Positions 44,831-53,426 of a stretch of 64,000 nt of DNA are shown piece by piece (the stretch's first letter is position 1; every line of letters begins with the position of its first letter). A program made the translations under genes and the position numbers. The stretch comes from Pseudomonas sp. MN1F (lineage in GTDB: Bacteria > Pseudomonadota > Gammaproteobacteria > Pseudomonadales > Pseudomonadaceae): positions 33,308 through 97,307 of the forward strand of contig NZ_VZII01000013.1 of assembly GCF_009391885.1 (NCBI RefSeq). The letters run 5' to 3'. The notes beneath the pieces were generated by a model. That model had not been told where the DNA came from and did no database searches. It worked only from the letters and a program-made list of their open reading frames with translations.

Positions 44831-45706
44831 TCAGCAGCTTCCAAGATCATAACCAACCATGAACAGCCCCATCTCGAGCTTCCGAATAGGCTTCCCGGCC
44901 CCCTCATGAAAGCGGCTTCCTTGCGCCGATGGATGAGCCAAAGCTTCACTCAGCACCCAGCTCGCGCGCATGTTCCAGAGCGCGTGGTGATGACCGCGCC
45001 GCAAGCGAGGAAACTTGAATTCATTCTCGTTACCCGGGTCGCGGTTCTTGGGCGTGGTAGTGTTCTGAGCCTCCTTTGCCGGCGCCCAAGGGAAGCGAAG
45101 ACCATCCGGAAGTGCGGACATTTTCCGTTCGCGGCAATATCTCATCACAAGCCAGCCAAGGGCCGCAGCGACGCGGCTGTCATAGATGATGAAGTTGTCG
45201 CACAACAGCGAGTAAACCTTGGTCATGCCAGCGTTGAAGCGCAGGTCGCCGAGGAATTCCGGACTGTCGAGATTCCCCTGTCGCAATACCTCAGCGACCT
45301 GTTCAACCATCGCTGCCAGCCCCACCCGATTCTCTTCAAGCCATTGGTTGTTTCGAGCAGAAACCCCGCCCCAGGCCATCGTGGCTTGAGTGGCACGCAG
45401 CATGGTGTTGTCACAGGTCGCAGCACCAAGGTCCGCCCCCAGAGCTTCAAGGGCTTGAGCATTGCTATCTGCGCAACTGCCCGCACCGATATTCAAATGC
45501 GACACACCAGGGTGATGCCATTCGTATTGCTCGTAGGCATCGTGGAGACTGGAGAACTGCCACCGCTTGGCCGTCTGCCGATTGGTGTAGCCATGCTTCA
45601 CTTCCTTGTTCGACCCAAGGAGCTCGGCGAGCCACTCGATGAAAGCATTGACCTCTGCGCGGTCTTTGTAAGCGGGGTAACTACGGTGCGAGACCTTGAT
45701 CTTCAT
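44831..45706 (-). CDS. Unknown protein A of IYDSRVA pair, 291 aa
   Basis: No named family is recognised with confidence. It shares an ordered set of motifs with the protein encoded at 46875: AWGGV (about residue 110), NAGMTKVYSLLCDNFIIYDSRVAAAL (about 155-180), ALW-x5-SW, and a C-terminal RKLEMGLFMVGYDL. The TK...IYDSRVA arrangement recalls the helix-hairpin-helix/OGG-fold DNA glycosylases, where a Lys and an Asp in this spacing are catalytic; this is a guess. The ATG at 45706 has GGAG 7 bases upstream. It is divergent from the WYL regulator across a palindrome. Confidence 0.65.
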   Translation of the reverse strand: MKIKVSHRSYPAYKDRAEVNAFIEWLAELLGSNKEVKHGYTNRQTAKRWQFSSLHDAYEQYEWHHPGVSHLNIGAGSCADSNAQALEALGADLGAATCDNTMLRATQATMAWGGVSARNNQWLEENRVGLAAMVEQVAEVLRQGNLDSPEFLGDLRFNAGMTKVYSLLCDNFIIYDSRVAAALGWLVMRYCRERKMSALPDGLRFPWAPAKEAQNTTTPKNRDPGNENEFKFPRLRRGHHHALWNMRASWVLSEALAHPSAQGSRFHEGAGKPIRKLEMGLFMVGYDLGSC

Positions 45707-45756
45707 GCGACGCTCCACTAATTTGAGGGCCTTTCTTGCTGGCAAAGTGATACTGA

Positions 45757-45782
45757 CGGACAATAGGGACATATTTTGTCCG
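45757..45782. promoter_or_regulatory. Operator candidate between protein A and WYL regulator
   Basis: CGGACAA...TTGTCCG is a perfect 7-bp inverted repeat with a 12-base spacer, with an overlapping inner repeat GGACA-TATTT-TGTCC (45767-45781). It lies in the 86-base divergent spacer and ends 10 bases before the regulator start, a good site for autorepression. Confidence 0.6.
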
Positions 45783-45792
45783 TGAGGTGCCT

Positions 45793-46857
45793 GTGGCTAA
45801 GAAAATTTCCAAGGAAGGGAGGTGCAAGGCACTCCTCGGTATCCTGCAGCGTGAGCGTGGCTCGCTGATCACTGAAGAGCTTCACGCTCAGCAAGCCCAT
45901 TGGATCGATCAGGTCCCCCATATCAAAACCACGTTGCGCGACCTGCAAAGCCTCGAAGCGCAGGGATGGGTCTCTGGTGAAAAACCAGCAGGGCAAAAGT
46001 CGTATCGCTGGAAGTTGCGAAAAGCTCGACTGGATCTCGCACTGACGCCATCCGAGTCGATGACGCTGGAAGCCATACTGCAACATGCCGAGCGTTTCGG
46101 ATTCAAAGTGGTAGCTGATCAGCTCGTCGAGCTGCGGGATTATGCGCTTGGGGTGATTAGCCGCAACTCGAAGCATGACCTGATCGGCCAGGGCAGAATC
46201 ACTACAGGCACTCGCTTCATGACCCTGCTGCCTGGTGCTTATGATCCCGCTCACCTCGAGACGATCCAGGCGGCAATGCTTGAGGGCCAAACCCTAGAAG
46301 TTGTCTACAAGCCTCGCGATGTGGGTAAGCTCGAATGCACCTACATCCTGAAGCCACTTGCCTTGTCGTTCCAGGACTCCAACATCTATCTCTCGGCCTT
46401 CGTCGAATCCGAACAATGGCTCGAAGGCAAAGCACCCGAAGCGAATACCCCGCGTGGGAAATACAGCAGCAATGGCCCTGGCAAGCAGTGTGTGCTCATG
46501 CTTCACCGGATGGTTAGCGTCAAGACCTATTGGCGGGACACAGCTGATCCGGAGGGTTACTGCGTAGGGTCGTTTGAAGTGCAAAAGGATCTGGTGACTA
46601 TTCATCACGAAGAGCCAATCGAGTTGCGGCTACGTCTTGAATCCAATCTCCTCAACCGTCTTACGGAAAACCCGCTGAGCAAAAATCAGCACATCCATGA
46701 TGGTGCGATTCTGGAATGCGCTATTCAAGATACCCAGGGTCTGCGCCTGTTTCTGATGAGCAACGCTGACGAAATCGAAGTCCTGGGGCCCGACTACCTT
46801 CGCAATCACATCAAGCATGCGTTAGGTCGGGCCTTGAGAATGTACGCTGGCGATTAG
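45793..46857 (+). CDS. WYL-domain transcriptional regulator, 354 aa
   Basis: An N-terminal winged helix (CKALLGILQRERGSLITEELHAQQAHWIDQVPHIKTTLRDLQSLEAQGWV, ending YRWKL) is followed by a WYL-type domain (AAMLEGQTLEVVYKPR, YILKPLALSFQDSNIYLSAFVE) and a C-terminal extension ending LGRALRMYAGD. Regulators of this kind (BrxR, CapW) repress phage-defence genes and sense nucleic acid or nucleotide ligands. The GTG at 45793 has GAGG 5 bases upstream; another GTG lies two codons earlier. It is divergent from protein A and convergent with protein B, with 17 bases between stops. Confidence 0.8.
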   Translation: MAKKISKEGRCKALLGILQRERGSLITEELHAQQAHWIDQVPHIKTTLRDLQSLEAQGWVSGEKPAGQKSYRWKLRKARLDLALTPSESMTLEAILQHAERFGFKVVADQLVELRDYALGVISRNSKHDLIGQGRITTGTRFMTLLPGAYDPAHLETIQAAMLEGQTLEVVYKPRDVGKLECTYILKPLALSFQDSNIYLSAFVESEQWLEGKAPEANTPRGKYSSNGPGKQCVLMLHRMVSVKTYWRDTADPEGYCVGSFEVQKDLVTIHHEEPIELRLRLESNLLNRLTENPLSKNQHIHDGAILECAIQDTQGLRLFLMSNADEIEVLGPDYLRNHIKHALGRALRMYAGD

Positions 46858-46874
46858 TAGAAATACCCCTCGCC

Positions 46875-47930
46875 TCAGTAACCTTCCATAAACAACGTCG
46901 CCTCGAGATGCCGCAACCTGTACTGCTCGGGGCCTACCTGATTCAAAGCAGCCAACATGGCCTGGCCTAGCGCATTGGCGTCGAGTTGGGCCGCCCAGCA
47001 CGTATAGGCATTACGCCAGGCCGTACTGGTCGCCCGAGGGCGCGACCCGCCGCGACCAGCAACACGGCCCAGTGCAGGGTAGCGCTGGCGCAACAGCTCG
47101 ATTTCAGAATCCGTTAGTGCCTGCTCGGCCAAGCCAAGCAATGCTGTAGCCACCCGCGAGTCATAGATGAGGAAATCATCGGGGTAGAACATTGCATACA
47201 GCTTGGTCCAGGCGCCATTCATCGCGGCCACCTGCTTGCGGCTACCAAGCTGGGCGAGGCGCAGGCTGTCGACCACCACCTGGGCATCTTCCGTGGGCAG
47301 GCGCACTCCGCCCCACTCACAGATTTCAGCGAACAGCTGAAGCACTGCGCCAGCATTGCTGTCCAGATCCGCAGCCAGCAAGCGCGCTCGCACAACGAAA
47401 CCGTCGAGAACCTTTTCAGTGGCGCTGTAACCGGTTGCCGGGGATGGCCAGAAATAAGCGTCCAGGCGAGCCTTGAAACCAGTCACCGGTTGCACGGGGT
47501 AAAGCGTGCGGCGCTTGCGGTCGAAGATTTGGAAAGGTGTCTGAATCAGATGATTCACCAAGCGCGCTTCGATGCTTGGGGCGGCTTGCAGGCTCACCTG
47601 TGCGAGCATCGGCTCGGGTGCTTCGGCCTGCACGGCAGTTTCCTCCTGCTCATTCAGGCCCAATACCTCATAGAGCCCTTCGGCGATACGCTTGTACTGC
47701 GGCGCCTGGCCTGCCCTGACCCAATAGCCCGTGCCTTGAGCCGCGTTGGCCATCTGCGTGCGGATATGGCTCTTCTTGAAGAAGCCAAAGCCAATCCGAT
47801 AACACTCAACGTCTCCCTCAGGTGTCTGACGGATGACTCGACGGTCCTCTCCCAAGAGGTCCGTGGCCCGCAGTTGACGAGGCAAAGCCCCCTGCTCCAC
47901 TTCCAGAACGATCGACTCGTACAGCGTCAT
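46875..47930 (-). CDS. Unknown protein B of IYDSRVA pair, 351 aa
   Basis: Related to the protein at 44831 by EWGGV, AAMNGAWTKLYAMFYPDDFLIYDSRVATAL (about residues 240-270), AWRNAYTCW and the C-terminal RHLEATLFMEGY. It has an extra N-terminal region of about 120 residues (MTLYESIVLEVEQGALPRQLRATDLLGEDRRV, then FFKKSHIRTQMANAAQGTGYWVRAG) that could be a separate domain. The ATG at 47930 follows AAGGAAAAGCTCA. No named family; a helix-hairpin-helix glycosylase-like fold is a low-confidence guess. Stop-to-stop with the WYL gene. Confidence 0.65.
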   Translation of the reverse strand: MTLYESIVLEVEQGALPRQLRATDLLGEDRRVIRQTPEGDVECYRIGFGFFKKSHIRTQMANAAQGTGYWVRAGQAPQYKRIAEGLYEVLGLNEQEETAVQAEAPEPMLAQVSLQAAPSIEARLVNHLIQTPFQIFDRKRRTLYPVQPVTGFKARLDAYFWPSPATGYSATEKVLDGFVVRARLLAADLDSNAGAVLQLFAEICEWGGVRLPTEDAQVVVDSLRLAQLGSRKQVAAMNGAWTKLYAMFYPDDFLIYDSRVATALLGLAEQALTDSEIELLRQRYPALGRVAGRGGSRPRATSTAWRNAYTCWAAQLDANALGQAMLAALNQVGPEQYRLRHLEATLFMEGY

Positions 47931-48131
47931 TGAGCTTTTCCTTGTATTTCGAATACGACTTCAAATAACCACCAGTGCCTGTATCGGCAGCATACATGCC
48001 CGCTGCAGTTTACGAATGCCTGCAGCATGGCCTTCTGCCATGGCCAAACCCTTCTTACCTTGGTTAAGCTACCGCCACTTACGCATCCTCAGATGTGCGA
48101 ACAAAGTGGCCAAGCAACCGAAGGAACGACC

Positions 48132-51100
48132 ATGGCAGCCAGCAGCAATTTCGCCTTTCTCCAGGAACATGATCCCGTGTTCCTTCAGCTTGCGCGTACG
48201 GCCGAGCAGGCATTCGCCAGTGATCCAAACACCACTTTGATCAAACTGCGCCAGCTCGGTGAAGCCTTTGCCCAGGACTTGGCCAGCCGTGCTGGTATCG
48301 AGTTCGATGCCCACACCACCCAGTCCGACCTGCTGTACAAACTCAGCCGCGAAATCCAGCTGGATCAGAACATTCGGAACCTGTTCCACACCTTGCGCGT
48401 GGAAGGGAACAAAGCCACTCACGAGTTTCGCACGCAGCACCGTGAGGCCATGGATGGGCTGAAGGTGGGGCGCGCTTTAGCCATCTGGTACCACCAGTCT
48501 TTTGGCAAGAACACCGCTACTTTCAAACCCGGGCCTTTCGTTACGCCTAGCGACCCAAGTACTTCGCTACGTGACCTGCAAAGCCAGATCGAACAGCTCA
48601 AGGCGCAGCTCAGCGAGTCCAGCCAGCAGTTGGAAAGCAACCAGCAACTCGCCACCCTGCTCAAGCGTGAAGCGGAGGAATACGCAGTCCTCGCCGAGCA
48701 GATGGATGCCGAGTCGCGGAACCACAAGCAGCTGGCAGCAGAACACGAAGCGGCTTTGACCCAGTTGCGCGCGGAACATGAGCAAAGCCTCAAGGCCCTG
48801 CAGCAGCAACTCGCCGCGCAGCCGCAGGCCAGCAAGGAAGTTGCCGAGAAAACCAGAAAGGCCAGCAACAAGTTCCAACTGTCGGAGGACCTTACCCGCA
48901 TCCTCATCGACCAGCAGTTGAACGACGCCGGCTGGGAAGCGGACTCCCTGGAACTCACCTACAGCAAAGGTGCTCGCCCGGAGAAAGGCAAGAACAAAGC
49001 GATTGCCGAATGGCCCACCAGCAGCCCGAAAGCCTGCGCCGACTACGTACTGTTCGCCGGCTTGGTCCCCATCGCCATCGTCGAGGCAAAACGCCAAGGC
49101 ATCGACGTAGCCGACCGGATCACCCAGGCCGAACGGTACGCCCGCGAATTCAGATTCTCTGCCGAACATGTGCAGCCCTGGCCGTTGGCTGGCCAACTCC
49201 AGCCTTGGAATGACGGCAGTAGCGGCCACTTCCAGCTGCCCTTTGCCTTTGCCTGCAATGGTCGCCCCTATATCAAGCAGCTTGCTGAACAGTCTGGCAC
49301 CTGGTTCCGCGACTTGCGCAGCCCTGCCAATACCCGTCGGCCGCTGCAGGACTTCCACACGCCTGGTGACCTCCTCGATCTGCTTAAACGCAGCAAGGCT
49401 GACGCCGAGGAAAAGCTGGCAAAGGAAGGCTTCGGCTATCTGAAGTTGCGCGACTACCAAGAGAAAGCCATCAAGGCCGTGGAACAGGCGCTGGCAGGCA
49501 ATCAACGCAATTGCTTGCTGGCGATGGCAACAGGCACGGGCAAGACCCGCACCATCATTGGCCTGATGTACCGCTTTCTCAAGGCCGAACGTTTCAAACG
49601 CATTCTGTTCCTGGTCGACCGCAGCGCCCTGGGTCAACAGGCCATTGATTCGTTCAACGACACCACGCTTGAGCAGAACCACACTCTGGCTCAGATCTAC
49701 GACATCAAAGCGCTGGGCGACATGGCTGCCGAAGCAGAAACCCGTGTTCAAGTGGCCACAGTGCAAGCCATGGTCAGCCGAATTTTCCGCTCGGACAACC
49801 CGCCACCTGTAGGCGAGTTCGACTGCATCATCGTCGACGAGGCCCACCGGGGCTATACCCTCGACCAGGAGATGACCGAGGGCGAGCTGGTGGTGCGTGA
49901 TGCCAGCCAATACCTCTCGCAGTACCGTCGCGTGCTGGATTACTTCGACGCCTGCCGTATCGGCCTAACAGCTACACCGGCGAAACAGACCAGCGAAATT
50001 TTCGGCAAGCCGGTATTCACCTACAGCTACCGGGAAGCAGTGGCCGATGACTGGCTGATCGACCACGAACCGCCGATCCGCTACGAAACCCAACTGACTC
50101 AGCGCGGCATCCACTATGAGAAGGGCGAGTCAGTCAGTGTCATCAACGCCCAGACCGGTGAAGTCGATACGACGGAACTGGAAGACGAGCTCAATTTCAA
50201 TATCGAGTCGTTCAACCGTCGCGTCATCACAGCTGCCTTTGACAGGGTCATCTGCGATGAACTAGCCAAGGAACTGGACCCCTTCGGCGAAGAAAAGACC
50301 ATGATCTTCTGCGTCAACCAGGCCCACGCAGAGCGCGTGAAAAATCTGCTGGATGATGCCTTCAAGGCCGCGTATGGGGAGCAGTACAACGAAGCGACCG
50401 TACGCATCATCACTGGTCAGAGCGACCGGGTCGAGCAACTGATTCGCTGCTACAAGAACGAACCGCACCCAAGTGTCGCCATCACCGTCGACCTGCTGAC
50501 CACCGGCATCGACGTGCCGACCATCTGCAACCTGGTGTTCATGCGCCGTGTGCGCTCGCGCATCCTCTATGAGCAGATGAAAGGCCGGGCTACCCGTCGC
50601 TGTGACGAGATAGGCAAGACGGTTTTCCGCATCTATGACCCCGTCGACCTCTATGCCAGCCTGGAAGAGGTCGACACCATGAAGCCGTTGGTGAAAAACC
50701 CGAATATCTCCCTGGAGCAATTGGTGGGTGAGCTTACCGACGACGCCAGCCACGATGCCCCTGGCAGCCAGGAAGACAGCAGTCACGCCCATGACGTGCT
50801 CGATCAGTTGAACCAACGCGTCATGCGTATTCTGCGCAAGGCCGAGCATAAAGCCGAAAACAATCCAGCCATCAAGCAGAAGCTCGACGAGTTGCAGGAT
50901 GCCTGGGGAGTCGAGCCAGGCAAACTGCACAGCCATTTGCATGAGCTTGGGCCGCAGCAGGCCGCCCACTTCGTTCGCCAACATGGCCAACTGCTCAACC
51001 AGCTGGCTGCAGTCAGCGCCCTGCTTGGAACTGACCGGTATCCGATCATCTCCGTTCACGAAGACGAGCTGGTTGTGCGTGAGCAGAACTATGGCAAGTA

Positions 51101-51605
51101 TGATAAGCCGGCTGATTTTCTCGAAAGCTTTAACGAGTTCATCCACAAGCAGTTGAACCAGTCCGCAGCGCTAGGCGTAGTGGTCAGCCGCCCCAAAGAC
51201 CTGACTCGCGAACATTTGCGCGAAGTGCGGTTGCTGCTTGATCAGAACGGTTTCAGCGAAGCCAGCTTGAAAAGCGCCTGGCGTAATCAGACCAACCAGG
51301 AAATCGCGGCGAGCATCCTCGGCTATATTCGCCAGGCTGCTATTGGCGAGGCACTGTTGCCGTTCGATCAACGCGTGGCAGAGGCCATGAAACGGATCTA
51401 TGCCATGCAGGCCTGGACCCCAGTACAGCGCCGCTGGCTGGATCGACTTGCCAGGCAGTTGGTGCATGAGGTGGTGATCGATACGCAGCAAGTCAATGAC
51501 GCTTTCCGGGTCGATGGCGGCATCAAAGGCCTGGACCGCAACCTTGGCGGTAAACTGGAACAGGTGCTGGAAGCGCTGAACGATAATTTGTGGACGGCGG
51601 CTTGA
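48132..51605 (+). CDS. hsdR: Type I restriction enzyme R subunit HsdR, 1157 aa
   Basis: Motor and nuclease subunit. An N-terminal DUF4145-like helical region (about residues 20-115) is followed by a Gln/Leu-rich coiled coil (about 150-240), and an HsdR_N nuclease domain with ADYVLFAGLVPIAIVEAKRQ (about 301-320, the PD-ExK-type Asp and Glu-x-Lys). The helicase has Walker A MATGTGKT (about 464), DEAH (about 567), TATPAK and late motifs VDLLTTGIDVP and QMKGRATRRCD. A C-terminal assembly domain ends at DNLWTAA. The ATG at 48132 follows AAGGAACGACC. The domain order is like EcoEI-type R subunits. Confidence 0.95.
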   Translation: MAASSNFAFLQEHDPVFLQLARTAEQAFASDPNTTLIKLRQLGEAFAQDLASRAGIEFDAHTTQSDLLYKLSREIQLDQNIRNLFHTLRVEGNKATHEFRTQHREAMDGLKVGRALAIWYHQSFGKNTATFKPGPFVTPSDPSTSLRDLQSQIEQLKAQLSESSQQLESNQQLATLLKREAEEYAVLAEQMDAESRNHKQLAAEHEAALTQLRAEHEQSLKALQQQLAAQPQASKEVAEKTRKASNKFQLSEDLTRILIDQQLNDAGWEADSLELTYSKGARPEKGKNKAIAEWPTSSPKACADYVLFAGLVPIAIVEAKRQGIDVADRITQAERYAREFRFSAEHVQPWPLAGQLQPWNDGSSGHFQLPFAFACNGRPYIKQLAEQSGTWFRDLRSPANTRRPLQDFHTPGDLLDLLKRSKADAEEKLAKEGFGYLKLRDYQEKAIKAVEQALAGNQRNCLLAMATGTGKTRTIIGLMYRFLKAERFKRILFLVDRSALGQQAIDSFNDTTLEQNHTLAQIYDIKALGDMAAEAETRVQVATVQAMVSRIFRSDNPPPVGEFDCIIVDEAHRGYTLDQEMTEGELVVRDASQYLSQYRRVLDYFDACRIGLTATPAKQTSEIFGKPVFTYSYREAVADDWLIDHEPPIRYETQLTQRGIHYEKGESVSVINAQTGEVDTTELEDELNFNIESFNRRVITAAFDRVICDELAKELDPFGEEKTMIFCVNQAHAERVKNLLDDAFKAAYGEQYNEATVRIITGQSDRVEQLIRCYKNEPHPSVAITVDLLTTGIDVPTICNLVFMRRVRSRILYEQMKGRATRRCDEIGKTVFRIYDPVDLYASLEEVDTMKPLVKNPNISLEQLVGELTDDASHDAPGSQEDSSHAHDVLDQLNQRVMRILRKAEHKAENNPAIKQKLDELQDAWGVEPGKLHSHLHELGPQQAAHFVRQHGQLLNQLAAVSALLGTDRYPIISVHEDELVVREQNYGKYDKPADFLESFNEFIHKQLNQSAALGVVVSRPKDLTREHLREVRLLLDQNGFSEASLKSAWRNQTNQEIAASILGYIRQAAIGEALLPFDQRVAEAMKRIYAMQAWTPVQRRWLDRLARQLVHEVVIDTQQVNDAFRVDGGIKGLDRNLGGKLEQVLEALNDNLWTAA

Positions 51606-51884
51606 AGCTATCAGCAAGTCTCCATATCGCGCCCCGGTCGAGCGGAAATTCGTGTTATCCGCTCACTGGGCCGGTGCCCGAATCAGCTTGCAAAACAGAT
51701 CTGCCGTGCATAACCTCCCCTGCAATACACCCGCCATGCCTAGGGTTGCTCCGGCAGCTACGCAGACATTGAGCGGGTTTTCTTTCCCCGGTGGCTTTTC
51801 AGCAAACCCGGTCTCGACATTCCTTTGCAATTCGCGCTGCTCAAACAACGCGGGCTCGCAGTCCTATCTTTCTTGAGAGTTACC

Positions 51885-53426
51885 ATGACCAACTCCGACA
51901 TCGTCCAGAAGCTCTGGAACCTGTGCGACGTACTGCGCGACGACGGGATCAACTACAGCGACTACGTTACCGAACTGGTACTGCTGCTGTTCATCAAGAT
52001 GGAATACGAGCAGGTACAGAACAACGACGCCTTCAGCCACAAGCTGCCAGCGGGTGCACGCTGGCCAGACCTGGCTGGTAAATCCGGGCTCAATCTGCTC
52101 GACTACTACCGGCAGTTGTTGCTGGACCTAGGCAAGAACAGCGACCCACTGATTGCCGCCATCTATGCCGACGCCCAGACCCGGCTCAAGGAGCCGCGTC
52201 ACCTGGAGCAATTGATCAAAAGCCTGGATGGCATCGACTGGTTCAGCGCCCGCGAAGATGGCCTCGGCGATCTCTATGAAGGCTTGCTGGAGAAGAACGC
52301 CAGCGAGACCAAGTCGGGTGCTGGCCAGTACTTCACACCGCGCCCGCTGATCGACAGCATCATTCGCTGTATCAAACCGCAGCCCGGTGAAACCATCCAG
52401 GATCCGGCCGCTGGCACCGCAGGCTTCTTGATTGCTGCTGACGCCTATATCAAAAGCCAGACCGACGACCACTACAACCTCGACGAAAAAGCCCGCAGCT
52501 TCCAGCGCAACCGCGCATTTGTCGGGGTGGAGCTGGTGCCCGGCACTCGCCGTCTGGCGTTGATGAACACCTTGCTGCACGGCATGGAAGGTGATGACGA
52601 AGGCGTTGTGCATCTGGGCAACGCGCTGGGTCAGACCGGGGCCAACCTGCCGAGAGTAGATGTCATTCTTTCCAACCCGCCATTCGGTACCGCCAAAGGC
52701 GGCGGCGGTCCCACCCGAGACGACCTTACCTACCGCACCAGCAACAAGCAGCTGGCGTTCCTCCAGCACATCTACCGTGGCCTCAAGCCCGGTGGCCGTG
52801 CCGCCGTGGTCTTGCCGGACAACGTGCTGTTCGAGGCTGGCGTTGGTACTGATGTGCGCCGCGACCTGATGAACAAATGCAACCTGCACACCATCCTGCG
52901 TCTGCCAACCGGCATCTTCTACGCCCAAGGTGTGAAGACAAACGTGCTCTTCTTCCAGAAAGGCAGTCAAGACAATCCGCGCCAGGACGAAGCTTGCACC
53001 CAGCGGGTTTGGATCTACGACCTGCGCAGTAATATGCCTAGCTTCGGTAAGCGTACCCCGTTTGGAGTACAGCACCTCGATACCTTTGAAAATGCCTATG
53101 GTATTGACCCTAATGGCAATAGTCGGCGAGCGGAAAACATCGAAGGCATCGGCGAACTGAGCCGTTTCCGCGTGTTTACCCGCGATCAGATTCACGAGCG
53201 CGGTGACTCGCTAGATATCAGCTGGCTGAAGAACGACAGCAGCGTCGATGCTGTCAACCTGCCTGCCCCTGAAGTACTGGCTGGCGAAGCAATGGCCGAA
53301 TTGACCGAGGCGTTGCACGAACTGGAAGAGCTGATGAAGGCGCTGGGTGCGAGCGATGAAGTGGCGGCGCAGAAGCAGTTGATGGCGGAAGTAATGGGGT
53401 TGGAATTGGGGGCTAGTAATGAGTGA
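51885..53426 (+). CDS. hsdM: Type I restriction-modification methyltransferase HsdM, 513 aa
   Basis: Adenine-N6 methyltransferase. The helical HsdM_N domain begins MTNSDIVQKLWNLCDVLRDDGINYSDYVTELVLLLFIKM; SAM-binding is at GAGQYFTPRPLIDSII and DPAAGTAGFLIAADAYI (about residue 173), and the catalytic NPPF motif is ILSNPPFGTAKGGGGPTRDDLTY (about residue 263). The ATG at 51885 gives the usual N-terminus. It is 279 bases after hsdR; that gap has no credible gene and may hold a separate promoter. The stop overlaps the hsdS start by 8 bases. Confidence 0.97.
   Translation: MTNSDIVQKLWNLCDVLRDDGINYSDYVTELVLLLFIKMEYEQVQNNDAFSHKLPAGARWPDLAGKSGLNLLDYYRQLLLDLGKNSDPLIAAIYADAQTRLKEPRHLEQLIKSLDGIDWFSAREDGLGDLYEGLLEKNASETKSGAGQYFTPRPLIDSIIRCIKPQPGETIQDPAAGTAGFLIAADAYIKSQTDDHYNLDEKARSFQRNRAFVGVELVPGTRRLALMNTLLHGMEGDDEGVVHLGNALGQTGANLPRVDVILSNPPFGTAKGGGGPTRDDLTYRTSNKQLAFLQHIYRGLKPGGRAAVVLPDNVLFEAGVGTDVRRDLMNKCNLHTILRLPTGIFYAQGVKTNVLFFQKGSQDNPRQDEACTQRVWIYDLRSNMPSFGKRTPFGVQHLDTFENAYGIDPNGNSRRAENIEGIGELSRFRVFTRDQIHERGDSLDISWLKNDSSVDAVNLPAPEVLAGEAMAELTEALHELEELMKALGASDEVAAQKQLMAEVMGLELGASNE

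Noticed and set aside
51590..51876. Short ORFs in the hsdR-hsdM gap
   Set aside because: No ribosome sites, no recognisable motifs, and they overlap one another in several frames.
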